From positions 186,001 to 250,000 of the forward strand of contig OZ025674.1 of the NCBI GenBank assembly GCA_964019335.1: a DNA stretch of 64,000 nucleotides. The letters are read 5' to 3'. Below the pieces are notes generated by a model that was not told where the DNA came from, did no database searches, and saw only the letters and a list, made by a program, of their open reading frames with translations. The position numbers were made by a program, and so were the translations under genes. Position 1 is the first letter of the stretch; each line of letters starts with the position of its first letter. The stretch is from Diplonema japonicum. Taxonomy: Eukaryota > Euglenozoa > Diplonemea > Diplonemida > Diplonemidae. Below are positions 26,001 through 38,001 of this stretch, one piece after another.

Positions 26001-28981
26001 GGATGCAAAAGACATATTCCAACCTCCCTGTAGGGAGCCACACTATCTTCACTCTCCTCTTCGTCGATGGGAGTGTCGACTGGGTTAGCTTTGAACGATT
26101 CGGTGCAAACCTCTGCCCGTCCCCGCGTAGCATTGGGCTTACTTACAACGGCCCTTGCTTCCTTGCCGACACGATCACGGTTGTTTCATCCCCCACTCCT
26201 GAAAACGACCTCACTGCGCTCATCGATATGCTTTCTAAGCAAGCCCCCGACACCCCTGCCACGACTATCTTCGCCCTCTCCAGCATGATCGGTTACCAAA
26301 TGGCTGTTAGCAGCAACAGCTCCGTGGCGCCATCCCAACGCGCTACAGTGGCCAACGGTATCCTTGCGGTATGGCTTTTTTTCAAAAGAAACTGGGAAAC
26401 ATTTAACCCCATTAAACCAGGCGGTCAGAAGGCTCCCACAGGACAATGCGCTCTTGCCTGACGACCTGGGCAACGGCATCATGGCCGTCAAGGGGCTGCT
26501 GCTCCCTGTCCCGGGTGAGGACTCAGTGGAATTGACAGCGGTGTGAAAAACCTTGTAAACAATAAAACAATCTTTTCTTTACAGGGCCCGACGCAGGCCG
26601 TCGTGACAGCGCTGGATGGCCTAGCTAAGGAAAACAAAAAGTTATGGAGCGCATGCTGCGGTGTGGCGCTCCCTGCGGGGTGCTCGACGCATGACCGCAG
26701 TTTCTGCCCAACGTCGTGCTGTGGGACGGCGACTAGTAACGGCGAGATGATGCGTATTTCCAACGGGCTGCTCTCGACGCTGGGGCTCATCATCGCGAAC
26801 ACTACAGCGGCTGTCGTGCCCAATCCGTGGAGGTCGGAGTCGGAGGTGAAGGCAGGGCAATCCGACAGTGCTGCCAACGCACGCAAGAGCGACGCAGTGC
26901 TGATGACGAACCTCTTGAACACCTTGCACGGTGTGGGGGAGTCCGTGTGCCAAGTCATGTATGAGGACTCGCTCATCGCGAACCTCACAGACCCACCTCT
27001 CGTGGACAAGGCGCCTTACATGCTTGAAACGGTTTCCTTCACCGTGCACCTCACGGCGATGCACACAGAGGCCACAACGCCTGTCAATGATGACTTCACT
27101 GTTTCTGTCGACTCGCAAGACGTTGAGGCTTCTATCAGCAAAGCGGGGGCTACGAATGAACTCCAGCACCACTCCTGCAGGGCGTTCATGGCATTCGGCG
27201 AGAAACTTCTGTTCAGGGGCAACGGGGACCCGAAGTTCACGCCCATCGTCCCATACTTCGCTTTGAAGATAACCCCTATCGGCGGGGCGAGCGCAGTGGG
27301 CACGAACACGATGAAAGTGTCGGTGACACTGCCGGGGCCTGCCATCATGCCAGGCCAGCAAGATATGCTGAGGTGGGACGAGGCGCTATCGTTATGGGTG
27401 CATCAAGGTACTGCAAGCAGGCTGTTGAACAACAGGATTAAAATCGAGGACACGAGACAGTTCGTCACGTACACGACGGCAATGCGGACAGCAGCGACAT
27501 TGCAGACATCGACCGGCATCCAGGGCTTCTTGTTGGGTTCCTCGCTGTACGACAAATCAAACAAAATGTGCTTTGCGTGCACGGCACTGCCGGTGTTCTT
27601 CGTGCTGTTCATCGTAGCCTACGTCCTGGCATCAGTGGTCGACGCATCTGACAAGAAGCTGTACCAAAGCAACCTCGGAGAAGAGGCAGTGACTCACGGC
27701 ACAGGCCTTCTTGAACTCAACAGCTACGTTCACATGTGGCTGGCCCCCACAGCACGCCTACCTATCACGCTAGGGTACTACAGCAGAGTAAATAGAGTCA
27801 AAACTCTGTTCACGTTCTTCATGATGGCACTGTGGTCTGTCGGGCTACTCTACGACAACGTCTCCATCGGCTACTCATGGGAGGTGTCCATTGACGGTGG
27901 CAAGGCTGTCTACACGGGCCTCGTGGTCGCGATCATGGCAACGGTGGTGTCGTTGATCGTGTGCTACCTGTTCTTCCCAGGGACGCGCACACCGCGTATG
28001 TACGAGAAGTCGTCGAGAGCAGTGGTGCTACCAGAGGACGATGAGACTACGAAGGATGAGGAATTCGCTCCTTTGAAAGCCGTGCAGATCCCAGCCTTGC
28101 CCTCCACCTCGAGAAACCGTCTTGCAACATGTTTGATGCTGCTGATCTTCATCATTGGTTCCATTGCTATGTTTTTCATGACGTCGAACTATTCGTCTAA
28201 AGTACAAGGCGAGCAGTACATGCTGTCTTTTTTCTTCGCGTGTCTGTTCCATATGGGTCTGGAGGTGATCCGGTCATTGGCTGTGCACAAGTCCGGTGCG
28301 ATGGAGGGAGGGAGGTACTTTGAAGAACCTCCTGAAACACATGAAGACGACGACATTGTAGAAATGCATGAGAACACGAAGGACGTGGAGATGTACGAGG
28401 ACCTTGGTTCTCAATACGGCTCGCCTTCGAGGGTGAGCTATGGAGGCGCGCAAAGCACGACGCCCGTGTACCAGCCGCAGCAACCTCCTCAGCAGCATTA
28501 CAACCCTGATGCTTCGCCGTCACCTATGTTCAAATCTACTACACAAAGCATTCTTAACACTGGTGGGAGCGTTCCCAGAGAATTCCATTCTTCCCGTCGC
28601 CCGTCGGTGTCGCCAGCAGGGAGTGTCATGGCTTCCTTTGGACGAGCTCGGTCGCTTGGTAAGCAGCCGGAACCTCCTTCAGACTTCAGTCAGGCGTCAA
28701 TTGCCGCCATTAATCATAGAGGTCTCGGGAGGGGGAGGACTTCGAATCCCATCGCTAACGTTTCCCCTGATGCGGCTGAAGAGAGTCACTTCAGTCCTAC
28801 CACTGTCCCTATTCGGGGCACTGGGAGAGGACGTGGGAGGTCATCTACTCCGCCTTTGTTGTGTATGGAAAAAAAAAAGAGGGGTAAAAAAAAAAAATAA
28901 TAATAATATCAATACAGCCGGAGGTGCCGAACCCCCAACTACGATCTTCACACAGTTTTCCTCTCGTGGGTACTGAAGTAA
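11025..28981 (+). CDS. Giant multi-repeat surface receptor with polycystin-1-like membrane end (6 exons, ~5,900 aa)
   Basis: Join 11025..25541, 25591..25685, 25735..26368, 26421..26540, 26585..28860, 28918..28981. A signal peptide (AVIAVLVL, then SNAQG) starts at ATG 11025. Residues ~30-2800: about 17 repeats of 130-190 aa built as FTEDEIRNG...GETW...GW..RK...YD...E.V.I..P...ASG..P. Residues ~2800-4600: about 12 repeats ending G.Y.LCY....W..V. Cadherin-like modules (NSAPEL, NTPPVFE, NQPPIFNW) lie near 3540, 4655 and 4780, then a GAIN/REJ-like region. About five membrane helices follow near 5450, 5530, 5562, 5634 and 5666, with YSRVNRVKTLFTF resembling polycystin-1 after its first helix, but no PLAT domain or channel half. 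The cytosolic tail is Pro/Ser/Arg-rich. Introns are 44-57 nt. The last one is less certain: unspliced, the frame ends in poly-Lys at 28900. Likely adhesion or mechanosensory role; ligand unknown. Confidence 0.75.
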
Positions 28982-29038
28982 ATGAAAAAAAAAAAAAGTG
29001 AATTTTTTTAGATGGATTTTTCTTCCCCTTTCAATACA

Positions 29039-29069
<31 letters not shown>

Positions 29070-29589
29070 GCTTTCCTCAGGAAAGCACGGGGAAAAAAAA
29101 AGATAGAGTCGGGGGGGGAAAAAAAGGAAGGGGGGTGAAATTCCCTTCTCAGCTCTGCCCTTGTTGAGTCAAGCGATTGCCCCCCCTGCCTTATATACCC
29201 CTATTTCTTTGTTCTAAAAAAAATTCACAAAGGGTGGGAGAGAAACAAAAAAAAGAATGAAAAAAAAATTCCCCTGTGCCTCAACTTGAGCCTCAAAAGT
29301 CTGTCCTCTTAGTTTTTGTTCTTTTTATCCCTCTCGAGTCTGTAGTTAGAAGTTTTTTTTTTTCGAGGTAGAATTCTTTTTTTTTTTAAAAAAAAAAAGA
29401 GAGAAAAGAAAAAGAAAAAGGAAAAGGAAAAAAAAAAAAAAATACGAACACTCATTTTTCTTCCTCTTTTTTTTTTTTTTTTTTCCCTTCGTAGTATTCC
29501 CACTCAAACAAACAAAAAAAAAAACACAAAACAAAGTCCACCGCCCCTCCAAAAAAAAAAAGTAGTAAAAAAAAAAAAAAAAAAAAAAA
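28982..29589. other. Homopolymer-rich spacer
   Basis: Alternating long T- and A-runs ending in a poly(A) tract directly abutting the kinase ATG. No gene seen. Confidence 0.6.
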
Positions 29590-31074
29590 ATGCCCACGAT
29601 GCCAGTTAGACGAGGCAGCAGCGGAGGGTACCATGCAGGTGGGAACGAGATGATTGCAGGGCGCTACCAGGTAATCAGCGAAGCAGGAAGGGGTAACTTC
29701 GCCAGGGTTGTAAAGGCAAAGGACACCCAAACAGGAGAAATTGTAGCCGTGAAGATTCTAGGCCCGGAGTATGCGAGAGACGCAAAATTCGAACTCGAGG
29801 TACTAGAGGGGATCACGAAGAGGGATCCGAAGAACCACTTCAAAGTCTGCAAGCTTCTACAGCACTTCAAGACCTCCGACGGAAGCAACTGTTTCGTCTT
29901 CAACCTGCTAGGACAGTCTTTGAAACAACGAAAGACCGGCATCCGCGACTCAACGACAAAGAAAAACTTCAAAAACCTGGTCAAACAGCTCGGCAGGGCG
30001 CTTCAATACCTCCACTTTGAGTGCAAACTAATCCACACAGATCTCAAACCCGAAAATATTCTTCTGGACTCACCCAACGACGTCAAAGGCATGGGGTCCG
30101 CATGGACAATTGTCGATTTAGGGTCCGCATCATTCTACTCAGAAAGACCAGATGGTGACCTTATTTCAACCCGCCCCTACCGTGCTCCCGAAGTACTTGT
30201 TGGTGGAACGTGGTCGTACGGCGCTGATATGTGGAGTTTCGGGTGTATTCTGTACGAGTTGTACACTGGAAGGACGCTTTTCGATGTTGCAAGCGACGCG
30301 CAGCACCTTCAGCTGATCGAGAGAAAGATCGGGAGGGCACCCTCGTGGCTAGCCGACCACGCTTCACAGAACGTGAAGTACCAGTTGTTCGACTCGTCTA
30401 ACAGACTCCGACACGCGATCGGAGCAGGCCCCCCGCAGAGCTTCACAGATGAGTTCCGTGACGATCCTCTTTTCGCCGATCTTTTGAGAAGGCTTTTGCA
30501 CTATGACCCTGTTCTCCGCATGCGTGCTGACGAGGTTGTAAACCACCCTTATGTGTCATCAGCAGAATCTGTCAAAGGACAAACCGGTGTTCTGACAAAG
30601 ATCCCATCATCCGCGTACAGCTCCGGACGGATCAGATGCCCTGGGGCAATGAACATGAACGCCCCTAGAGCCCGTCTTGACGCAGGGCTTCCTCAAGAAA
30701 ACGATAGATCTCGAAGTGGGTCTGGTGAAGAACGTGCTGTTGCGAGACGAGCTTCAGGCGAAGATCGTTACAGGAGAGGTTCAGGTGGTGAGGCATACAG
30801 ACCAGCTCCTGAAGCGAGGCGTGGTTCCGGTGACATTGGGTATGGGGGTTCAGCACAGGACATTGCAGGGCTGGAAAGACAGCTGGCGCGTCTAGGTATG
30901 CCTTCTAGGCATATGGCTCCGCCGCCGCCCCAACCTTCTCGTGCTATCTTCGCTGCTGAAGATTCCTTCCGTGCGATCAGTGCTGCTGACGCCGCCCTTT
31001 ACCCTCGACATGGCCACGGGCATGGTCCTTCAGCTTACGCGCCTTTGCCTTTGCACCATCAGAGACGTTACTGA
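29590..31074 (+). CDS. LAMMER/CLK-like dual-specificity protein kinase
   Basis: 494 aa, one exon. Kinase motifs: GRGNFARV glycine loop (residues 33-40), VAVK lysine (K55), HTDLKPENILL catalytic loop (~149), IVDLGSASF in place of DFG, STRPYRAPEV activation-loop end and DMWSFGCILYELYTG. HTDLKPEN, DLGSA and the position of QHLQLIERKIG (the LAMMER slot, degenerate) place it with CLK/LAMMER kinases. Family knowledge: these phosphorylate SR splicing factors. The D-L-G triplet keeps the metal-binding Asp, so it should be active. The C-terminal ~150 residues are Arg/Ser/Gly-rich, perhaps regulatory. The ATG follows a run of about 25 As. It might instead group with related DYRK kinases. Confidence 0.85.
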   Translation: MPTMPVRRGSSGGYHAGGNEMIAGRYQVISEAGRGNFARVVKAKDTQTGEIVAVKILGPEYARDAKFELEVLEGITKRDPKNHFKVCKLLQHFKTSDGSNCFVFNLLGQSLKQRKTGIRDSTTKKNFKNLVKQLGRALQYLHFECKLIHTDLKPENILLDSPNDVKGMGSAWTIVDLGSASFYSERPDGDLISTRPYRAPEVLVGGTWSYGADMWSFGCILYELYTGRTLFDVASDAQHLQLIERKIGRAPSWLADHASQNVKYQLFDSSNRLRHAIGAGPPQSFTDEFRDDPLFADLLRRLLHYDPVLRMRADEVVNHPYVSSAESVKGQTGVLTKIPSSAYSSGRIRCPGAMNMNAPRARLDAGLPQENDRSRSGSGEERAVARRASGEDRYRRGSGGEAYRPAPEARRGSGDIGYGGSAQDIAGLERQLARLGMPSRHMAPPPPQPSRAIFAAEDSFRAISAADAALYPRHGHGHGPSAYAPLPLHHQRRY

Positions 31075-31139
31075 AAGAGCGAGGATGGGAAAGTGGAGGG
31101 GCATTATTCATTGACTTGTTTGTAATTAGATTCCTATTT

Positions 31140-31171
<32 letters not shown>

Positions 31172-31597
31172 CATATAACTCCAGCCAGATTTTTCAAGTG
31201 TGGGAGTGAAAAATAATATTCTACCTTTTTTTTTTTTTTTTTTTCTTTTTTCACGCTTGTTTTATAAGAAAAAAAAGCAGGTGCAGGAAATGAAAAGTAT
31301 TTTGTGAGTGGATATAAAGTACTTTATATTCACGTTGGCCCAATTTTCTCTGCACAGCACGGGCTCTTTGACAATATGGGGCGCAAACAAAATCACCCAA
31401 GTGGTTACCACATAGAATCTGGGAATCTCACTTTTTACGTCACTCAAGGAACAAAAAGCACGACGAAGCTGCCTCAGGTCCAGACCGAGGTCCTGTCAGC
31501 ACCCATGGACGCACGGCCCGCACCACACAGGATGTGCCTTGACATCTGATCACCCCACACTTTTAAATCTGGCTGTCGTGAAATAAAACAACGGATT
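31075..31597. other. Spacer with non-repetitive block
   Basis: T-runs, then a non-homopolymeric block (~31290-31570) with a short palindrome (AAAGTACTTT, 31317-31326) and an 81-codon frame (31304-31549) without recognisable similarity. It adjoins the foldback element, so it may be transposon-derived. No gene called. Confidence 0.4.
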
Positions 31598-31599
31598 TA

Positions 31600-31747
31600 G
31601 TGAAAAATAGATTCGATTTTCACTTGTGGTGGCATGTTTAACATAAGTAACCTTTCATGACTTTAACTCGGTCGACGAGTAAAGTCATGTGCCCACTAGT
31701 TTGAACCACTGCCACCACGCGTGAAAATCAAACGATCTTATTTTCAC
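31600..31747. mobile_element. 148-bp foldback MITE with TA duplication
   Basis: The ends GTGAAAA...TTTTCAC extend as an imperfect inverted repeat of about 40 bp (left to ~31638, right from ~31706). TA dinucleotides flank both ends (31598-31599, 31748-31749), as for Tc1/mariner-type insertions. The centre holds a second near-perfect palindrome, CATGACTTTAACTCG / CGAGTAAAGTCATG. No coding capacity. Confidence 0.7.
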
Positions 31748-31749
31748 TA

Positions 31750-31765
31750 AGTAAATAGTTATTAT

Positions 31766-31805
<40 letters not shown>

Positions 31806-33252
31806 CCCACACACACATACTATTTTTTTTTTTTTTTTGTTTCCTATTTCTTAGGTGTACATATAAAAGAAAAAAAAATTATTGGAGGGGGAATATCAAA
31901 AGAGAAAAAAATGGTGAGAGAGAAAAAAAAAAAAGAAGAAATACGCCGGCGTGCAAACAAAGGTTCAAGAAAAAAAAAGAAAAAGAAGAAGAAGAAAAAA
32001 TCTGTAGAAAGGTTACAATGATGTTGCGCGCCAAAGCACTACCAACGACTTACCTTAACAGTTTGAAGAGAAAAAAAAAATGTTTTGCCCAGTGATGTGA
32101 TCCAGCCTTCCTTTTTCTTTTCCCCTCCCCTGTACTTCACTATTCTCTTTATTTTCCCTATTGGAAGGGGCGTAAGTGCCTGAAGAAAGAAGAAAAAAAA
32201 CTTTTTGAAAAAAAAAAAAAGGACCAAGTAGCTGCATACCTCTCATAATTTAATTTCTAATTTTTTGTTGCCTTGGTCCGTCCCGTTTGATGACCCTACC
32301 ATTCTTTTTCTTTTCTTTCTTTTTTTTTTTTTTTCCTCCATCTTCTCCCTCTTTCCCCTGGGCCACCAGCATTCTGCTTTCACTCTGTTTATTATTATTA
32401 TTTTTCATTTTATATTTACTTCACTCGTGACATAAACGAGGAACAGCAAACAGAGGGGAAAAGAATGTTGTATTTAGATATTTGTTCACCACTTGCACAC
32501 ACCCATTTCTCTCTCCTCCTCCCCCCTTCTTTCTTTTCTTCCCTGTTTTCATTCGTTGCAGCCATCCTTCTCTCGTGGACAGGTGGGGTGTGTGTAACTA
32601 CAAGAAAGGGATAAGATTTTGGTATTCTGTTTTCTTTTTTTTTTTTTTTTTTCCCTCCGAAAAAAAAAAAAGATTTTTTTTTTTTTTACATCAAATTTAG
32701 ACCAGAAGGAAAAAAAACTAAACCCCCCCCTTTTTTTTTCTTCTTATTTCTTTGTCTCAGTAACCCGAGATTGCCAGGAATTAAAGAAACGGCTGCAAAG
32801 AAGGTGGATCCCAGGGGTCTTTAGCTTCCAAAAAAAAGCCCCCCCCTATCGAACTGCGCTGCTCGGTGTGGCTTTAAGAAGAACAGGTTTGAGCGTCTTT
32901 GCTATCGGTGCTTCAATCCCACCTGCTGCGCTAGCTCTCCCCTGTCCTGCCGTCATATTGTTTGTTTGCACAAAAGAAGTAGAAAAAAAAAAAGAAAATA
33001 GCGCCACACTTTTTAAAGTATTGCGTACCCCCCTACACTGCCCTGAGTCTTCGTTAATTATAACAAAAAAAAAAAAAAAAGAAAAAAAAAAAAAAAAAAA
33101 AAAAAAAAACATTATTTTTTTTCTCGCGACAACCTTTTCTTCTTCTTCTTTTTTTTTTTTTCCATACTTATTTTCTCTATGTGTACACCCCTTGCTGTCA
33201 ATTCCACTAAGAACCCACATCACGCAGAAGGAGGCCCGCCACCATGCGATAG
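31750..33252. other. Homopolymer-rich spacer
   Basis: T- and A-runs with a non-repetitive block at about 32755-33060. Its + frame (CQELKKRLQRRWIPG...) is stop-free but bounded by homopolymers, with no recognised domain and no natural start. No gene called. Confidence 0.45.
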
Positions 33253-35001
33253 ATGTCTTGGGAAGCACAAAGCACGTACAAAGACAGGGACGTCAGTCCT
33301 AAAAGACCAACTTATAAACAGAGATATCACGAGGCATGGGTCACAGTGAGCCCTGGTAGGGAGGACGGCCGGAAGAGTCCTACCAGACCTATGCAGAAGG
33401 AACAGTATCAGCACCAGCATCAGATGCATCACCATCACCACCAACATCACCCTCTGCACCAGCACCAGCACCAGCACCAGCACCAGCATCAACACTACCA
33501 GTACCCAGGGTATGGCCCCCCACCTGTACAGCCTCAGGGGTACTATGCGCCGCCGCAGCCAACGCCGCAAGGGTGGTACCAAGGTCCTGGCCCGGCACCC
33601 GTTGCCCCTGCTCCTGCTCCTGCTCCTGCTCCTTCTGGAACTGGTTGGTACCCATCAACCCAACCCACCACACCCACCTTGAGCGCATCGCAGCCGTCCA
33701 TGCCCATTAATGCCACAGGTTACCCTCCCAGCATCAGCACTGCCACCGAGGCACCCGAGAACTCCTCCATTGTGTCCTTTGACAGCGACGACACGCGGAG
33801 AAAAATGAGCAGCAGGGAAAAAATCAAGCAGCTTCTGAAAGAGCGTGAAGACCTCGAGAAGACCAACATGGAGCTGGACCTGGAGAGGACACGTGTCGAG
33901 ATCGACAAGAAGGAGGTACTGCTCAGGGCGCAGCAGGAGCTCGATCAGGAAAAGGACCAGAACATGCAGTCGGCCAATGTGATCGCACAGCAGATGACGC
34001 TGATCGACAACTTGAAGGCGAAGATCGACGTTCTAGTGGGCCACGCCAGGACGGGGATGATTGCTGAGGAGCACCGTGAGACACACGAAGTGGAATTAGG
34101 TGAGGTGAGGTCACTGGCGATGAATTTGCAGGAGGAGGTCGGGCGGCACCAGAATACCATCCGGCAGTACGAGGCGGAGAGGGTGGATCTTGAGCGGGAG
34201 AAGCTTGCATGGCAGCGCGAGAAGAAGGTGTCCGAGATGGAGAGGGACGCGCTGCAGGAGGAACTAGCACGCGAGAGGTCTCTCAACAACAAAGAGAAAA
34301 GGAACCTGGAGCAAGTGAGGCGTGAGAACGCCAACGAACTCGAAGACCTCCTCAAGCAGCACGAAATGGAGCAACAGCAGCAACGCGAGGACAATTTGCG
34401 GCGGGAACAGGAGCTCAACCAGATCCGTAAAGAGAAGCAGGAGCTCTCCAACCGTGTGATCGAGATCCAGACACAGCGCGAGGAAGAAGCACGTTCCCTG
34501 CAGCGTGAGATCGAGCAGCACCTCACTGTGGTGGAGAACTTGAAGGCAGAACTGCGGATGAAGCAGATGGAGCTGTTCGAAGAGTACAACACCATGAAGC
34601 AGCAGATGAGCAGCGAGAAGACACAACTTGCGGAGAAGATGCAAGAAGAGAGGCGCGAGATGGACTTCAAAGTAGTGCAAGTGACACAGCAGGTCGAAGC
34701 AGAGAAGCGCAGAGTGGAAATCGAAAGGTCAAGCATCGAACTCGAATGGAAGGAGCTGAAGGCGTCTCGTGACGGCCAGCGCCAGAGGGACAAGCAGGAA
34801 TGGGAGATGGAGAGGGACAGGCTCAACGAGCAGCTGAGGATAAGGCAAAGCGAGGTCGAGGCTAGAGAGCAGCGTGCCTCCATCAAGGAACGCGGCGTCG
34901 AGGCTACGACACGCGAGCTGGAAGTGGTGTGCAGAGACAAAGCAGTGTTGGAGAGCGAACTGCACAAGGTGTGTTTTGTGGGGAACACAATAACAAAAAA
35001 A

Positions 35002-35035
<34 letters not shown>

Positions 35036-36121
35036 AGCTACGGATGGAGAACACACAGATGCAAGAACTGAAGATCGAGAAGGAGCGATGGCAGAGGGAG
35101 TGCGCCGAGCAAGGCGACAAATGGAGGCAGCAGCTGCACGAGGTGAGGGACAGACACCACGCAAAGCTCGAGGAGCAGTGCAGAAAGCACAGCGAGGCCA
35201 TCGAAATGGTGAACAACTTGCGGGCTCAGATCGCCGGGAAGAACGAAGGCCCTCCGACCAACCCAAGAGACCTGGCCTATCTGGAGAAGAAGCTACAAGA
35301 AACGTATGAGAAAAAAAAAGAGAAAAAAAAAAAAAAAAAAAAAAAAAAAAACAAACAGGGAACGCAAGCTTCTTGAAAGCGAGCATGCACTGGGACAAAC
35401 AGAAGGGAGGATCACCAACACACAAGCAGAACTCTCTGCGGCAGACAGCAGGCTGGCACGTGCAGAGGAGCATATCGATGAGCTGAACAGGCAAATTCTA
35501 GAGTACAAAAAGGAGCTGACCGAAGCGAGAAGCGACCGGGAAAGGTTCAGAAGCGAACTGAGGAACACAGGGGGCGGGCAGGGAGGCGGGCAGCCTGTTG
35601 TTCCCGTTATGAACCAAGCAGATCTGCACCAGTTGATGGACGAGAAGGAAGCGTTGCTGAGGCAGCTGAAGCTAGCCACACTGGCCAACCGTGAGGAGAA
35701 GTTCGTGCACCTCTGCGACACGCACAGAGGGGAGGGGTTCGAAGGCCTCATGAAGCACGATATGGAAGATGATGAGATGCCTCTTAGCAAAGAGACCTCT
35801 AAACAGGCCTATACCGTGGTCCTGACATGCTTGGAGAGGATCAAGGGCCAGCCCTTTGTCTGTGCGGGATGCGTCACAGAAATGCACCACTCCTTCGACA
35901 GGCTCCTGAGGATGCTCTTCACGTTGGATGACACTGCTGCTGAGATTGCTGAAACGGAAGATGTAATGGTGTTCCTTATGGCACTCACTTCGAGGCTCTC
36001 AGAAGTTGGAGAGAGAAAGGTTTGAAAGGGGAAAAAGAAGAATATGAAGAATACCTTTTATTTTTAGGTCCACAATGCAGCCGACACTTTACTCAAGATC
36101 ATCTTGACACTAGATTCATGA
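33253..36121 (+). CDS. Long coiled-coil protein with His/Gln/Pro-rich head (4 exons)
   Basis: Join 33253..34968, 35038..35303, 35359..36019, 36068..36121 gives 898 aa. The head (residues ~50-180) has HQ repeats and a PAPAPAP linker. From about residue 185 to 780 the sequence is continuous heptad-rich Glu/Arg/Gln/Lys coiled coil. The C-terminal ~110 residues are globular, with a KFVHLCDTH segment and CAGC (residues ~816-819). Introns of 69 and 55 nt are almost pure A and would otherwise insert poly-Lys; the third (48 nt, GTTTGA...TTTAG) replaces an immediate stop with VHNAADTLLKIILTLDS. Probably a structural cytoskeletal or flagellar/centrosomal scaffold by architecture only; no family recognised. 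Heptads run in frame across both A-rich introns, supporting the splice model. Confidence 0.8.
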
Positions 36122-36154
36122 ACGAGAAGAAGAAATTGTAAATAGAGGGGGGAT

Positions 36155-36185
<31 letters not shown>

Positions 36186-36504
36186 CGGAAAAAAGAGAAT
36201 ACAATCCTTTTTAAAAAAAAAAAAAGGAAAACCCTCTCCCCAGCCTGGGGTATTGGGTTTATTTGTTAACACCCCCCCCCACCCTTTCTTTTTCTTTTTT
36301 TGTGCTCCCTTTGCCCATTTCCATACTTTTTTTTGTTCCCCCCTAGATTTGTTTTTTTTTTGTTTGTTTTTTTTTTTCCATCCCCTTATTTCTTTTTTTT
36401 CTTTCCCCTGTCCCATGTGTGTTGTTAGATTTAAGTTCTTTTTTTTTTCTTCTTTTTTTTTCTTTCCCCTTGTTTTTCTTTAAAAAAAAAAAATACAAAA
36501 GGAG

Positions 36505-36537
<33 letters not shown>

Positions 36538-36565
36538 AGAAGAAAAAAAAAAAATAATAAAAAAA
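36122..36565. other. Homopolymer-rich spacer
   Basis: T- and C-runs followed by an A-run leading into the next ATG. No gene seen. Confidence 0.55.
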
Positions 36566-37120
36566 ATGACGATGGAGACGACCGTGCGCGCAGGGGAGGA
36601 CTTCAATGGGAACTCACTGGACATGACTGACAGTGCTGGGCAGCGGGGCAAGCCTTTGAGTGCTAAAGCAACCCCGTTCGTACCTAAGGTTCAATCTTCG
36701 GAGCAGAATGGGAACCAGTGGGAAACCGTGCTTAAGACTGTAAGGGGCCTTGTCGATGTCAACCAGGAAGTAAATCAGCGGAAAATTGTTAAAATGGAGG
36801 AAGAGCTACAGAATCTAATGGAGGTGTCCATTCACGATTCCCGGGCTTTGACATACGATATCGATTTACTTGAATCTACTGTCTCGTTTCTAACTCAAAA
36901 AGTTGCAAAGCTATCAGAGGTGCGTGACCAAGAACACCAACACCTTTTCTCCGAGCTCTCTTCCCTGTCATCCTCTATTGAGAAGGACCTGGGTCTCTCG
37001 CTCCATGATGACGAAGAGACCAGCAACGAACTTTTAATCTCCTTTACTCATGACTCTACAAGCGAGACGGGCCATAGTGAGAAGAACGACATTTCCTTTG
37101 TTTTCGGTCATGAAAATTGA
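36566..37120 (+). CDS. Small coiled-coil hypothetical protein
   Basis: 184 aa from ATG 36566, which follows an A-rich leader; the in-frame sequence further upstream is homopolymer-encoded Phe/Lys. Residues ~50-140 form a predicted coiled coil (VLKTVRGLVDVNQEVNQRK..., then LSSLSSSIEKD). The tail is acidic and Ser-rich. No recognised domain. Its position just after the long coiled-coil gene is consistent with a cytoskeletal role but does not prove one. Confidence 0.65.
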   Translation: MTMETTVRAGEDFNGNSLDMTDSAGQRGKPLSAKATPFVPKVQSSEQNGNQWETVLKTVRGLVDVNQEVNQRKIVKMEEELQNLMEVSIHDSRALTYDIDLLESTVSFLTQKVAKLSEVRDQEHQHLFSELSSLSSSIEKDLGLSLHDDEETSNELLISFTHDSTSETGHSEKNDISFVFGHEN

Positions 37121-37964
37121 TTAGGTATTTTTATTTTTTTTATTTTATTTTATTTTTTTTTTGTTAAATACTTTAATAGAGGTATATCCCCTCCCCCCTT
37201 CCCTTTCCCACTTTTTATTTTTTGTGTTAATTTTTTTTTTCCGACTACTCACCTTTTTTCCCCCCCCCCTCCATTTTGTGGAAAAAAAAAGAAGAAAAAG
37301 ATTTTTTCCACTTTTTTTTTTGTCCCTCTCTTTTTACTTTTTTTTTTCACCTGTACATTTTTTTTTTGTCGTCCCCCTCCCTTCTTTTCTTCCTTGGACT
37401 TTTTTTTTTTTCTTCTTCCTTTCACCCTTTCATTTATGGCAGCTGCTTCCCAATTGTCTCTCCCCTCTTGTCGGTGGGGGGGTCGGGATGAGAGAAAGAA
37501 AGAGGGGAGAAAGAAGTCAAAGGCAATATTTTTCTTTTTTTTTTCTTTGACCCTTAAGAGTAATGGAATGAGGGGTTTCGATGGAAAGAGAAATGGGGGG
37601 GGGGGGGGAAGGGGGGGAAATGAGAGAGAGAAAGAGTAGAGACAGGGGTGAAGTATACTTGTGGTGGGTTTTATCCCATCATGTAGTAATTTTTTTTTTT
37701 TTTGGAAGAGTATGGGGGACTTGGGTTGATGGGGTGTTTTCACACCTTCCCTATCTTTCCTTCCCCCCTGCTCTTTTTTAGTCCCCCCCCCCCCTTCTTT
37801 GCCCCACCACCCCTCTGTCCTCGCCTTTACTCTCTCCACTTCTCTGAAATGTTACTCTACAGATTTCCCTGTCCATCCCTGCCTCTTCCTCTATTTCCCT
37901 TCGATACTCCCTTTCCCTATTTTATTTCATTTTTTGTAACACATCGTAACCTTCAGCCGTCCAT

Positions 37965-38001
<37 letters not shown>

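Noticed and set aside
32619..33302. 227-aa + frame between the MITE and the coiled-coil gene
   Set aside because: Begins and ends in homopolymer, no domain, and its only natural sequence (~32760-33000) has no start of its own.
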